DNA of 44,804 bases from an uncultured Alphaproteobacteria bacterium (GTDB lineage: Bacteria > Pseudomonadota > Alphaproteobacteria > Rhodobacterales > Rhodobacteraceae): contig CACKFK010000013.1 in the NCBI GenBank assembly GCA_902599445.1, forward strand, positions 1 to 44,804, in the 5' to 3' direction. The position numbers and the translations under genes are program-made. How positions within the stretch are numbered: the first letter of the stretch is position 1; the number at the start of each line of letters is the position of its first letter. The notes beneath the pieces are model-generated. The model was not told where the DNA came from and did not search any database. It worked only from the letters and a program-made list of their open reading frames with translations. Shown here piece by piece: positions 18,101 through 25,205 of this stretch.

Positions 18101-18952
18101 AAGAGCAGACCCTTTACCTTCGATAAAGTAGTTATCATCGGGTACAGAAGTAGTCTGCGCTCCAAATTTATCAATAAATATTTGTTGCCCGGTGTCATCT
18201 ACAGCACTAACCAAATCTGGATCAATAATTGTATCGCCTATTACTAATTTAGTATCAAATTTATTTGTTGGATCGCTAGTTGATGCTGCTTGAGTTTTTA
18301 CAAAATACATTGTTGCAATTGTCGGATTACCCAAGTCATCAAAGATGGTGATTGATGTAGAATTTGTAAATGTTGTTGGATCATTAGGATTAAAGTTATA
18401 GCCACCAGAAAATTGTTGCTGGTTAGTCACAACTTCTGCTGTAGCAGGCAGGTTCACCCCAAGAGAAATATTACTTGTAGCTTTTGGATCACCAGAAGTA
18501 ATGGGTAGTTGTAAAGGCACGGAACTAAGAAGGTCTTTGGCGGTAACAGAACCGTCCTCGTTAACTGGGTAAACAAGCAAATACTGTCCTGCAGAATCGA
18601 CCACGTATCTATCATTGTCCACATTAAGAGAACCATTTCTGGTATAAACTGTCTGTGCAGAGGTTAATGATGGTTTCAGAGAGAAGAAACCCTGACCTGA
18701 AATAGCTAAGTCCAAAGCATTCAACGAGGAAGCGATGTTACCCTGGGTAAACTGCTGCTTAATTCCTTTAAGAATTGTACCTGAACCAATAGATGAAGAT
18801 GAGTTTTGGAGAGGTGAGGTTGCAAAGATATCACCGAATTCTGCACGGCTCCTTTTGAATCCTGTGGTTCCAACGTTAGCGATATTATTTGATGTAGCAG
18901 ATATATCTGCTGATGAACCATTTAATCCTGTTAGTGCTGTATAAAACGACAT
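15200..18952 (-). CDS. flgE: Giant flagellar hook protein FlgE (1250 aa)
   Basis: FlgE polymerises into the hook. The N-terminus (MSFYTALTGLNGSSADISAT, SNNIANVGTTGFKRSRAEF) and C-terminus (GSLERSNVDITEELVNLITA, QRNFQASAKAIETT) are those of FlgE. Enterobacterial FlgE has about 400 aa, so about 800 residues are inserted between the conserved ends. The insert includes at least three related beta-type stretches: VNYDTTNQRLSFVVD (about 744), VNYNSDTKDFTFSSGTTG (about 827) and VKYDPNQNNFTFKTGTTG (about 987). One cysteine (VERACNEAYG) is present. It is preceded by flgD, whose product is the hook cap, with a 38-base gap. Confidence 0.94.
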   Translation of the reverse strand: MSFYTALTGLNGSSADISATSNNIANVGTTGFKRSRAEFGDIFATSPLQNSSSSIGSGTILKGIKQQFTQGNIASSLNALDLAISGQGFFSLKPSLTSAQTVYTRNGSLNVDNDRYVVDSAGQYLLVYPVNEDGSVTAKDLLSSVPLQLPITSGDPKATSNISLGVNLPATAEVVTNQQQFSGGYNFNPNDPTTFTNSTSITIFDDLGNPTIATMYFVKTQAASTSDPTNKFDTKLVIGDTIIDPDLVSAVDDTGQQIFIDKFGAQTTSVPDDNYFIEGKGSALYKLDDLQQQVNSQGANVKGAQSTFDFGEEGDKLVQVVTDPMQFNATREAGLVTGSSVYWGKNFLTLNVDNGDQPVNIDIRPGQYNAAQLAAEVERACNEAYGDDRKIQVVKNVDDDININLFKLTAEGTSDALDIPITVDLLGSSYVTDIEKISLTGASPDFTKEQFLAHSQARINEALNDYAVDSTTDTLDKATILGVSTQLFGRSVGTAGNILSSTEIIPITHNFIDGSNALKNATKYMVHSYYGNKPELSVYDSQIAAGEAVDANGAGTGQSAVFNAAENTLTLTLADTSGLTANSKIRIAGNFLASEKAIGDGNLNGREFTVSNVVDAKTIQINTTGLGFPDTDFTLTSGVAANTALNVLHAKSTNVEAYFEGAEKVYQDAPINFSSKKIVVREIGTAKHTYTNKEVIAKGATNGIFQFGAGTFGGADSLTTMGLATGVTTSTDWVDEKNPPIKVNYDTTNQRLSFVVDRTVLGTGTNSNFNSFTIYGSSLATSTNNLGVPSNNDASEVLIRGGEVLYTGTFVADGEEIQLNDKRYGINVNYNSDTKDFTFSSGTTGEAISANGALGVTETQKASNIEVGRYLLSTSDGSVVDTTDHFSGNNDLMGVGATKSDAVFTAGRGIAATPAEVVGAAAKEKLTEVFRLSSIGGENIFNVSINGINGIIEVPTGFYVGSTLAEALQERINQIADPVTGETVGGVTVKYDPNQNNFTFKTGTTGDTSTIKVKGTTRLGLDDIPLGVGNVPKIFNLVQATNSDGIALYVDAEGNTVETPPENLVDGYYPLYIDEGELTFDKSGKLLSPKKEVHYEKQQEGFSIALDIDYGASTQFAQPFSVLSVDQDGFTSGRLDGLEIDAAGTIRANYTNGQNNPLGKIVLANFNNQNGLKQIGNATYVETAVSGSPQVGEAGAEGFGNILSGSLERSNVDITEELVNLITAQRNFQASAKAIETTTTLTQTIINIRG

Positions 18953-18990
18953 TTATTTACTCCGACTATATCATTACAAACTTTATTATT

Positions 18991-19698
18991 TTAGATACTA
19001 TTTGATCTAAATTTTCTCACCTCTGAGGCATTAATATTTCCATAATCTTTTACCTCAAGTACGACACCGGTCTCAGTGTCCCCTGTAGAAGCAGCTAAGA
19101 CTTCAGCAAATACTGATGGGGTTACCCCAGATCTACCATTTGCCCCATTCATAAAGGCTTCAACTTTAAGGGGGGTATCTTGCCCCAATAATTCTTGCGG
19201 AATGTCAGTCCAAGAAAAACCTACCAGTCCTGATGCTTGTGAACCTAGATCCATAGTGTGAACAACTTCTCCTGCCGTATTAGAAAATACAACATTTGTT
19301 GCACTTGATGCTCGCGGAAGATCTAATACTCCATGAACTTCGCCATTCGAATCTGGCCTAACCTTGTTTCCTGGAACAAGAACTGAGTGACCAAGGAGGT
19401 TAGTGGCTGTAGCAATCCTGAATTCACCTAGTTGATTAGACAAGCTTTTCAGACTTTCACCCATCTCCGCAATACCAGTCACAGTAGAAAATTGGGCCAT
19501 CTGCGCAATGAAATCACCATTTTCCATAGGAGAAAAAGGGTCCTGATTTTGAAGCTGGGTAGTCATAAGTTTTAAGAAATCTGATTGTCCCAAGGTTTCT
19601 TTTTTCTTACCAACAACAGAATCTTCATTAGGCTTCACACCTATTTTTTGGAGTATTTTATTTAGTGTTGCAGTTGAGTTTGGATCTATATTGGACAT
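18991..19698 (-). CDS. flgD: Hook-capping protein FlgD
   Basis: FlgD is the scaffold that caps the growing hook. The signature LGQSDFLKLMTTQLQNQDPF followed by SPMENGDFIAQMAQFSTVTG is at residues 37-75. The C-terminal half (LPRASSATNVVFSNTAGEVV, MDLGSQASGLVGFSWTDIP) is the FlgD Ig-like/Tudor part. Length 235 aa is normal. The gene lies between flgC and flgE as in other flg operons. Confidence 0.95.
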   Translation of the reverse strand: MSNIDPNSTATLNKILQKIGVKPNEDSVVGKKKETLGQSDFLKLMTTQLQNQDPFSPMENGDFIAQMAQFSTVTGIAEMGESLKSLSNQLGEFRIATATNLLGHSVLVPGNKVRPDSNGEVHGVLDLPRASSATNVVFSNTAGEVVHTMDLGSQASGLVGFSWTDIPQELLGQDTPLKVEAFMNGANGRSGVTPSVFAEVLAASTGDTETGVVLEVKDYGNINASEVRKFRSNSI

Positions 19699-19717
19699 CT
19701 TATTCTCCAGATTTCAG

Positions 19718-20134
19718 TTATTTACCCATATTGATAGTACGCATCATCAAACTTCTTAGTGTAGATACGACTTCAATATTATTTTGATATTGCCTAGATG
19801 CTTCTAGCATTTCGACCATTTCTTCTTCGACGTTTACCGCAGCATTAAATATGAAACCTTCGTCATTTGCTTGAGGGTGTTCAGGCATATAAACTTTCTC
19901 GGGAAGCCTATTAACTTCTTTGATTTGTACGGCATCGACACTTGCCAAACCGGATTGTCTCAATCGATCAGCAAACTTAGTTTCAAATACGGGCTTTATA
20001 GCCCGATATGCTTTTTCCATTGAACCAGAAACGTTATTAGCATTAGCAAGATTAGATGCTACAGTATTCAAGCGGGTAAGTTGAGCTGACATAGCTCTGC
20101 CAGATATATCAAAAATATTTCTTATTTCAGTCAT
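19718..20134 (-). CDS. flgC: Proximal rod protein FlgC
   Basis: FlgC is a proximal rod component. FDISGRAMSAQLTRLNTVAS and NLANANNVSG at the N-terminus and PHPQANDEGF-like (PEHPQANDEGF), VNVEEEMVEMLEASRQYQNN and LRSLMMRTINMGK at the C-terminus are all typical. Length 138 aa is normal. Its ATG overlaps the flgB stop by one base, so translation is probably coupled. Confidence 0.96.
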   Translation of the reverse strand: MTEIRNIFDISGRAMSAQLTRLNTVASNLANANNVSGSMEKAYRAIKPVFETKFADRLRQSGLASVDAVQIKEVNRLPEKVYMPEHPQANDEGFIFNAAVNVEEEMVEMLEASRQYQNNIEVVSTLRSLMMRTINMGK

Positions 20135-20520
20135 TATTCACCTCTGATGGCGGACTTCAGTCCTGAAATTTTATTGTTAAGAAAAGTCAGAGTAGTTTGA
20201 TATCTCATGACATTTTCGGAGAATTGCATTTGCTCTATGGCCATTTCAACTGTATTGCCATCAAGACTCGGGTGAATAGGTAGTCTAAATAAACTATCTT
20301 GCCCAATTCGTTTTTGAATGCTTGTAAAGTGCCTATTATCTGTTGCGGCGACACTGCCAATTTTATTTATTCTTTTTAATTCAGTGTCAAAGTCCAAGTC
20401 ACGAGCTTTAAAATTAGGAGTAGCTGCGTTAGCTATATTGGATGCTAACATGTCGTTTCTGCGAGACCTCAAGTGTAGAGCACTTGCATGAAACCCTAAA
20501 TTTTCCTTAAAGCTGGGCAT
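20134..20520 (-). CDS. flgB: Proximal rod protein FlgB
   Basis: FlgB is a proximal rod component at the base of the rod. LHLRSRRNDMLASNIANAAT, PNFKARDLDFDTEL and NGNTVEMAIEQMQFSENVMR-type sequence (DGNTVEMAIEQMQFSEN) identify it. I choose the ATG at 20520 (MPSFKENLGFHASAL, 128 aa), which is the usual length. The open frame continues upstream to 20637, but that extension runs through the sigma-54-type site at 20583-20598 and so would be untranscribed. It is the first gene of flgB-C-D-E-F. Confidence 0.95.
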   Translation of the reverse strand: MPSFKENLGFHASALHLRSRRNDMLASNIANAATPNFKARDLDFDTELKRINKIGSVAATDNRHFTSIQKRIGQDSLFRLPIHPSLDGNTVEMAIEQMQFSENVMRYQTTLTFLNNKISGLKSAIRGE

Positions 20521-20570
20521 ATTGAATTTTTTTTCCTGATCTATAAAAATAACGTTTAAAAGTGTCTTTC

Positions 20571-20586
20571 TGGATCGAAATTTGCA
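20571..20586 (+). promoter_or_regulatory. Candidate sigma-54 promoter of the divergent acidic gene
   Basis: On the plus strand TGGATCGAAATTTGCA has the -24 GG and -12 GC in exact register. It departs from consensus at the CA after TGG. It overlaps the flgB promoter by four bases, both using the palindromic TTGCAA. Predicted start near 20597, shortly before the ATG at 20620. Confidence 0.6.
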
Positions 20587-20598
20587 AGTAGAGTGCCA
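20583..20598 (-). promoter_or_regulatory. Candidate sigma-54 promoter of flgB operon
   Basis: On the minus strand the site reads TGGCACTCTACTTGCA, a full match to the TGGCAC-N5-TTGCA consensus. Predicted start of transcription is near 20572, about 50 bases before the flgB ATG. Confidence 0.85.
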
Positions 20599-20619
20599 AA
20601 ATTCAAACCGATTGGAAAA

Positions 20620-21555
20620 ATGATGGAAAATAGTCAAATATCAAATACGAAGGGTAATAAGGATTTGAAACTGGCGCCAGAAACTATAAGAATTAGAGAT
20701 GCTATCGTTGAAAAATATCTAGATGTCCCTTTGGATAAGTTGAGTAGTAAACTACAATCTCTTATAAGTGATGAAACTGACACTGGAACTAGATTAGGGA
20801 TTCTATCAGCACGAGTGGAAATCTTGAGGATGAGGTTTGCTGATATTACTGGTAGAGCTTATAAGAAGGATCAAGGAAATGTAGGTGACAGTGATACCAG
20901 TGAAGAAGAACAAATTACTGAAGAAGATTCAGAAGATGAAAAAGAAGGTTGGATGACTCTTAAGATACTTGAAGCAAGTGAAGTTAACGGTGTCCGTTTT
21001 CCTGAAGGGGTGAAAATTGATGTCCATGCCGATGATGCAAAGAAACTCTTGGCAGCTAATAAAGCTGAATTATTGTCTATGAAGGTCGAAGACATAATAG
21101 AGCCCGAGCCTTCAACCAAAGAAGATTCCGGGGAAGGAGAAGATGACAGTAATAAAACAGATGAAGAAACTAGCGAAGATTTAGTCCCTTCTAGTGATAT
21201 TGCTTCCACTAAGCAATTAAATGCTGAAGGCACAAATTTAGAGGAAGTAAGTGACCTTAAGAATGATGAAACAGATTCTATGGACGGTGAAAAAACGGAA
21301 CCAGAAAAAGCTGACCTTAAACAACTTCAGAAAGAAACCACTGATGGTGGTTCTGATTTGAGTGAGGAGGTCATTACTAAAGAAGATGCTGGAGGGTTAA
21401 AACCGGAAGAGTTAACTGCTTTGACTGATAGTGAGGAGGATACTGACACTGAGAACCCTAAAGATGAACTAGTTGTTGGGCAAGACAAGAAACCTGAAAC
21501 AACAGAGACAAAGAAAGAAGTTAACAGCAAAGCTAACGATAAAAAAGAAGGCTAA
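20620..21555 (+). CDS. Acidic low-complexity protein of unknown function, divergent from flgB
   Basis: Unknown protein of about 311 aa. Residues 1-75 are ordinary mixed sequence, probably helical (RIRDAIVEKYLDVPLDKLSS, GILSARVEILRMRFADITGRA). Residues about 108-150 form a small domain (GWMTLKILEASEVNGVRFPEGVKIDVHAD..A..LL) whose pattern recalls short beta-barrel domains of phage-type proteins. The last 160 residues are Glu/Asp/Ser/Thr/Lys-rich and probably disordered. There is no signal peptide or membrane segment. The open frame begins at a GTG at 20593, but that codon lies inside the flgB -24 element, so I prefer ATG 20620 (or 20623), with GGA upstream. The shared sigma-54-type promoter region suggests it belongs to the flagellar regulon. 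Confidence 0.75.
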   Translation: MMENSQISNTKGNKDLKLAPETIRIRDAIVEKYLDVPLDKLSSKLQSLISDETDTGTRLGILSARVEILRMRFADITGRAYKKDQGNVGDSDTSEEEQITEEDSEDEKEGWMTLKILEASEVNGVRFPEGVKIDVHADDAKKLLAANKAELLSMKVEDIIEPEPSTKEDSGEGEDDSNKTDEETSEDLVPSSDIASTKQLNAEGTNLEEVSDLKNDETDSMDGEKTEPEKADLKQLQKETTDGGSDLSEEVITKEDAGGLKPEELTALTDSEEDTDTENPKDELVVGQDKKPETTETKKEVNSKANDKKEG

Positions 21556-21659
21556 TCAGACTATATAGATTAAAAAGGTCAAAAATATCACTCGCTTTGT
21601 ATCTAGTTAACATTCAGCTCCTAAAGGAAAAGGGGTAAAAAATTTACTAGTCTAGTCTT

Positions 21660-22121
21660 TTAGGATTTTGGCGTATGAAATTTCATCAAGGTCTCTATTT
21701 GCTCTTCGCTCAAGCCAGTTTTTTCTACTATTTCATTTACCCCTAAGCCTAGTTTAGCAAGGTCAATTGCCTTATTAATCTTTTGTTCAGATATATTTTC
21801 ATCGTTTTTTTGTCCGATATCCTTTTGAATGGATCTGATAGTAGCATTTAGGCTATTAAGGTCTTCTTTTGACATAGTTAAGTTTTTATCTATAGCGCCA
21901 TAACCTGTATTCAGCAAATTTATTTGTTCTTGGATCTGATCAATGTGTTCTTGGATTTTGTCTAGTTTTCTAAGTAATAACTTCCTTCTAGATCCTAGCC
22001 CTATGGTCATTAGCAAAATACCCAAAAAAATAATGAGTATACCAAATTCTATCATACCTATGTTAAGAGATTTTGTTAAAAGCATGTCCATAAAGTTGTC
22101 CTGGTTTTCTAACAATGCCAT
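21660..22121 (-). CDS. DUF2802-like membrane coiled-coil protein
   Basis: A 153 aa protein with one N-terminal membrane helix (GMIEFGILIIFLGILLMTIG, residues 22-42), a basic stop-transfer stretch (SRRKLLLRK) and a coiled coil (IQEHIDQIQEQINLLN). Its C-terminus, KAIDLAKLGLGVNEIVEKTG then LSEEQIETLMKFH, has the helix-turn-helix-like pattern of the DUF2802 family, often encoded in flagellar gene clusters. Role unknown. It is the last gene of the flgP-flgT-FimV-like-flgA-flgM-flgN-like run and starts 17 bases after the preceding stop. Confidence 0.7.
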   Translation of the reverse strand: MALLENQDNFMDMLLTKSLNIGMIEFGILIIFLGILLMTIGLGSRRKLLLRKLDKIQEHIDQIQEQINLLNTGYGAIDKNLTMSKEDLNSLNATIRSIQKDIGQKNDENISEQKINKAIDLAKLGLGVNEIVEKTGLSEEQIETLMKFHTPKS

Positions 22122-22138
22122 AGTGGCCCAAGTATAAC

Positions 22139-22435
22139 CTATTTTTCAAGTGAAACTTGGATGTATTTTTGAAAATTAGAAAAAATATCCAATTTCCCAT
22201 TTACTTTTCTCTCTAGTAAACTTAGGCGATCTAACAATAATCTTAAGGAATTTTTCTCATTATCACTCAGAGGCGAGTCATTAAGAGTTGCAAAAATGCT
22301 TGGCCAATTCGACTCAAGAAAATATTGTATTTCAGTTAATTGTTTTTGGAGTTCTTCTGGTTTTGACAAAAGCTTTTCCGCGCTTGAAATATTTCTTTCA
22401 ACCGTGGTTAGAAATTCTGTCCTAGTCTCAGGCAT
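22139..22435 (-). CDS. FlgN-like flagellar export chaperone (candidate)
   Basis: A 98 aa, soluble, all-helical protein with no signal peptide. The sequence itself is only weakly informative (TTVERNISSAEKLLSKPEE, LRLLLDRLSLLERKVNGKLD). Its place directly after flgM matches the flgM-flgN pair of gammaproteobacteria, and its size and helical content fit FlgN, the chaperone for FlgK and FlgL. FlgN is usually about 140 aa, so this would be short. A FliT-type chaperone is the alternative. The function is inference from position. Confidence 0.5.
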   Translation of the reverse strand: MPETRTEFLTTVERNISSAEKLLSKPEELQKQLTEIQYFLESNWPSIFATLNDSPLSDNEKNSLRLLLDRLSLLERKVNGKLDIFSNFQKYIQVSLEK

Positions 22436-22466
22436 GAGCTACACTTATCTCAAATCTAGCTCAACC

Positions 22467-22781
22467 TCAGCTTTTCATGTCCCTATAAGCATCTAACAGC
22501 ATATCAGCTACCGCATCAAGATCGATTGGATAATTGCCTTGAGCAATGGCATCCTTTATTCTTGATACCGCTTCCGTGTCAATTGGCGGTTTTTTTGTGA
22601 AATCTGCCAAAGTTGTTACTGGTATAGATCCACTTAAGTCAACCGAGTCCACGCCTGCTGAATTTCCACCGCTTTTTGATGAAGATACTGCAGAATTTGG
22701 TCCTCCAACACTGGGAGAACTATTAGTGGAGCTCCTTGGAACTTCTAGGCTTTTTGTTAGGTTTTTTATTGACTCTACCAT
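22467..22781 (-). CDS. flgM: Anti-sigma-28 factor FlgM
   Basis: FlgM holds FliA (sigma-28) inactive until the hook is finished and FlgM is exported. The 104 aa protein has a Ser/Gly-rich, probably unfolded N-terminal half and the FlgM C-terminal signature PPIDTEAVSRIKDAIAQGNY followed by PIDLDAVADMLLD. A GGAGGG ribosome-binding site precedes the ATG. It lies 30 bases after flgA. FliA is encoded at about 30133-30840 in this window. Confidence 0.9.
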   Translation of the reverse strand: MVESIKNLTKSLEVPRSSTNSSPSVGGPNSAVSSSKSGGNSAGVDSVDLSGSIPVTTLADFTKKPPIDTEAVSRIKDAIAQGNYPIDLDAVADMLLDAYRDMKS

Positions 22782-22811
22782 GAGCTTACCCTCCTCGAAT
22801 ACTATTACGAC

Positions 22812-23567
22812 TTAATTCTCAATATTGTTAGCATTTATTGTGACTTTTTTTTCATTTATAACCCAAGCAACTAAATTTTTATTACTAGATAGGTTTCTTA
22901 CTTTAATTTTTTCACCTTTTTGGCCATTCTGTAAAGCTTTACCTCTTGCAGATACAGTAATCGTACTTCCAGATTGTAAAATCTCAATTTCATCCCCGTT
23001 AATTATAACCCAGTCTGGCTCCAGATGTCGAGACTTTAACGGGTATCCAACGCTCACATTAGTTTTCAATCTTCTGCCAACAAGGTTTTCTTTTTTCTTA
23101 AACAGGCCATTTCCAATACTTTTCTTTACAGGCATGACTTGAAGATCTTTTTCAGAAATTACATGACCTTTAGTTAGGCTCTTAGCTGCTATGATGGCCA
23201 AAGTTCCATTTTCTTGAGTTGCACTGTCAATACTTTTTGACGGATGTGAATGCGCTCTGGTTCTAACCAGCACCTTCCATGCGTGGGCAGAATCCGTGCA
23301 AACGACTTCCACTGTTGACCAACTTTTGAACATTGGGAAAATGGCCAAAGGTTTTTTGCAACTAGGGAATTTCTTGTTAATATCAATTGCTGGGAAAGAT
23401 GTCACACCCTGTTTATCCAAAAAATTTGTAACAATGGTTTTTAAAGTTTCTCCTGCTAAGTATTCCTGTGATGGTGAAGGCTTCTCATATGCGGAGGCCA
23501 TACTTACTAGGCACATCAATATGTGACAACGTATTAATAGTTGGTATGATATTATATTCTTTGACAT
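22812..23567 (-). CDS. flgA: Flagellar P-ring assembly chaperone FlgA
   Basis: FlgA is a periplasmic chaperone for FlgI. A signal peptide is visible (ISYQLLIRCHILMCLVSMAS AYE region). The C-terminal SAF-type domain is clear: AAKSLTKGHVISEKDLQVMP, NLVGRRLKTNVSVGYPLKSR, INGDEIEILQSGSTITVSAR and GKALQNGQKGEKIKVRNLSS. I place the start at ATG 23567 with a GGTGGA ribosome-binding site, giving 251 aa; the GTG at 23579 would overlap the upstream gene by 11 bases. Confidence 0.93.
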   Translation of the reverse strand: MSKNIISYQLLIRCHILMCLVSMASAYEKPSPSQEYLAGETLKTIVTNFLDKQGVTSFPAIDINKKFPSCKKPLAIFPMFKSWSTVEVVCTDSAHAWKVLVRTRAHSHPSKSIDSATQENGTLAIIAAKSLTKGHVISEKDLQVMPVKKSIGNGLFKKKENLVGRRLKTNVSVGYPLKSRHLEPDWVIINGDEIEILQSGSTITVSARGKALQNGQKGEKIKVRNLSSNKNLVAWVINEKKVTINANNIEN

Positions 23568-23568
23568 T

Positions 23569-24012
23569 TTATCCACCAAAAAAGAAGATTCCGCGATCTG
23601 GCGACTGAGTGTTATGTTGTACGGATTTATTGATGGGGGTCCCCAAAATCATTGCTTGGATTTGGTTCAAGCTAGGCAGATGCAACTTTGCCCCAGCAAA
23701 CATAAAGTTTGGATTTTCCTGTGCAAAAGCTTTAGGATTGGCAGCCACAATTGCTAACTTTAGAAATCGCTTATCTAGGCCGCTTCCAGCGTAGAACTCA
23801 TTGATTATATGCCCCAATGATTGTCCGTTTAATACAATATGTTTGTCAGTGTGATCTGGGTCTATTATAAAGGCATTATCAGAAGGGGTACCGGTATTAT
23901 TTTGAAATCCTTGCCCTCGATATTCTAAAACTACGATAGGTTCAGAACAAGCTAAACTCCCAAACATTGAAAGTGTAAATATGAGAATATACTTTAAAAA
24001 GCTGATCATCAT
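23569..24012 (-). CDS. Secreted protein with FimV/LysM-like domain
   Basis: A 147 aa protein with a signal peptide (MMISFLKYILIFTLSMFGSL ending near ACS; a lipobox SLAC is possible). The middle to C-terminal part, LDKRFLKLAIVAANPKAFAQ then ENPNFMFAGAKLHLPS, has the pattern AI..aNP.AF...n.n.l..G..L.iP of the FimV N-terminal LysM-like domain, which is linked to peptidoglycan binding. It overlaps flgT by four bases and runs into flgA, so it is probably co-transcribed and may help position or anchor the ring complex at the cell wall. The role is inference. Confidence 0.7.
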   Translation of the reverse strand: MMISFLKYILIFTLSMFGSLACSEPIVVLEYRGQGFQNNTGTPSDNAFIIDPDHTDKHIVLNGQSLGHIINEFYAGSGLDKRFLKLAIVAANPKAFAQENPNFMFAGAKLHLPSLNQIQAMILGTPINKSVQHNTQSPDRGIFFFGG

Positions 24013-25202
24013 AATACCTCCAAAAATTCTACCATTTTTCCATCTAGTTTACTAATATCCCTTCTTGGATCTAGCGGCCTTAAAACCGAAGTATTATTGG
24101 TTAAAGATTCTACTTTAAACAAAACCCAAGGGGTATTTGTGCCCTTGGTGTAGGCTAAGGATGTAAGTGTAAGGCCGTGCTTTTTACCTAAGCTTACGAC
24201 CAGATGGTTTTTTTTGTCATTTAATTGTATATTAGCTTGTAACGGTTGACATTCAAATTCCGAAAAAAGTGTATCTGCATGCTTTTCAATAGATTTTAAA
24301 AGGGCTTCTACAATCAGGCTATTACTGGGCCTGGATAGAATATTTACAGTTCTCCACGGAGAGTTGTTACCTAATTTTAATGATATCCTATGAGACTTTG
24401 AAGCAGCTTTTTTGTAAGTAAAACCGTGGTAAAGACTAGAGTTTATTTCCACCACTAGGTACTTTTCACTATTAACCGCACTACTATTGCTCTCAACGGA
24501 CATTATGATTTCTGGAACGTAGGCAAATGACCCCACACTAGTTCTAACCCGACCAGTAGTCAGAGAAGTATAATCATATTGATCGTCAGTTGCTTTTAGG
24601 ATTTTAGATTTAAGGGTTATATCATATGCTTTTATCATTTCTACATTTTCTCTACCCTCTATAGAATTCAACATGGCCATATAAAGCTTTGTTAGCACTG
24701 GGGCTAACCATGCGGGGGTAGAGGGGCTTAACCTTAATGATGGTTTATAAGCCACTAGATTAATAAGATTATTGTTTGCGCAATTTTTTCTATCTAAATT
24801 GCCAACCGCTACTTTTACAGTGACTTCATAATGGGTTTCCTTTATTACTTCTTTTACAACAGCATAATCTAGAATTTTAGTTGTTGGCCTCACTACAAAG
24901 TTATCATTTAGTTCAGTTCCTGTACTAACTGAAGAAAAACCGTTAACCTTTGCTCCTCCTCTTAGGGATGCAAGATATAGAGCATCCTCCAGAGCTCTTC
25001 TTCTTGCAAGACTAGTTTCTTCTGGAGAGTCAATCGCAGCCCTACCTATCGATGTAATGAACTCTAACTTGTCTTTTTTTTGATTGAGGAAATTTGAATC
25101 CTCTAATCCATCACCAAAGGCTGAAGAAATCAAAGCAAAACTCGTAAAACATATACAAGCTAGTAATAATTGGATCCGTATAATTTTAGATAAAATAACC
25201 AT
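24009..25202 (-). CDS. flgT: FlgT-like H-ring protein
   Basis: A 397 aa secreted protein with a signal peptide (IQLLLACICFTSFALISSAF). The region GRAAIDSPEETSLARRRALE, DALYLASLRGGAKVNG (residues 52-90) matches the N-terminal pattern of FlgT, the H-ring protein of the sodium-driven Vibrio polar flagellum; Vibrio FlgT has a similar length (about 377 aa). A C-terminal beta-type region (KNHLVVSLGKKHGLTLTSLA) fits the FlgT C-terminal domain. It follows flgP by 3 bases, as flgT and flgO/flgP are neighbours in Vibrio. I am fairly sure of family. Confidence 0.75.
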   Translation of the reverse strand: MVILSKIIRIQLLLACICFTSFALISSAFGDGLEDSNFLNQKKDKLEFITSIGRAAIDSPEETSLARRRALEDALYLASLRGGAKVNGFSSVSTGTELNDNFVVRPTTKILDYAVVKEVIKETHYEVTVKVAVGNLDRKNCANNNLINLVAYKPSLRLSPSTPAWLAPVLTKLYMAMLNSIEGRENVEMIKAYDITLKSKILKATDDQYDYTSLTTGRVRTSVGSFAYVPEIIMSVESNSSAVNSEKYLVVEINSSLYHGFTYKKAASKSHRISLKLGNNSPWRTVNILSRPSNSLIVEALLKSIEKHADTLFSEFECQPLQANIQLNDKKNHLVVSLGKKHGLTLTSLAYTKGTNTPWVLFKVESLTNNTSVLRPLDPRRDISKLDGKMVEFLEVL

Positions 25203-25205
25203 TCA

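Noticed and set aside
20520-20637. Longer FlgB start at 20637
   Set aside because: The extension crosses the sigma-54-type site and gives an N-terminus absent from FlgB; ATG 20520 gives the usual length.
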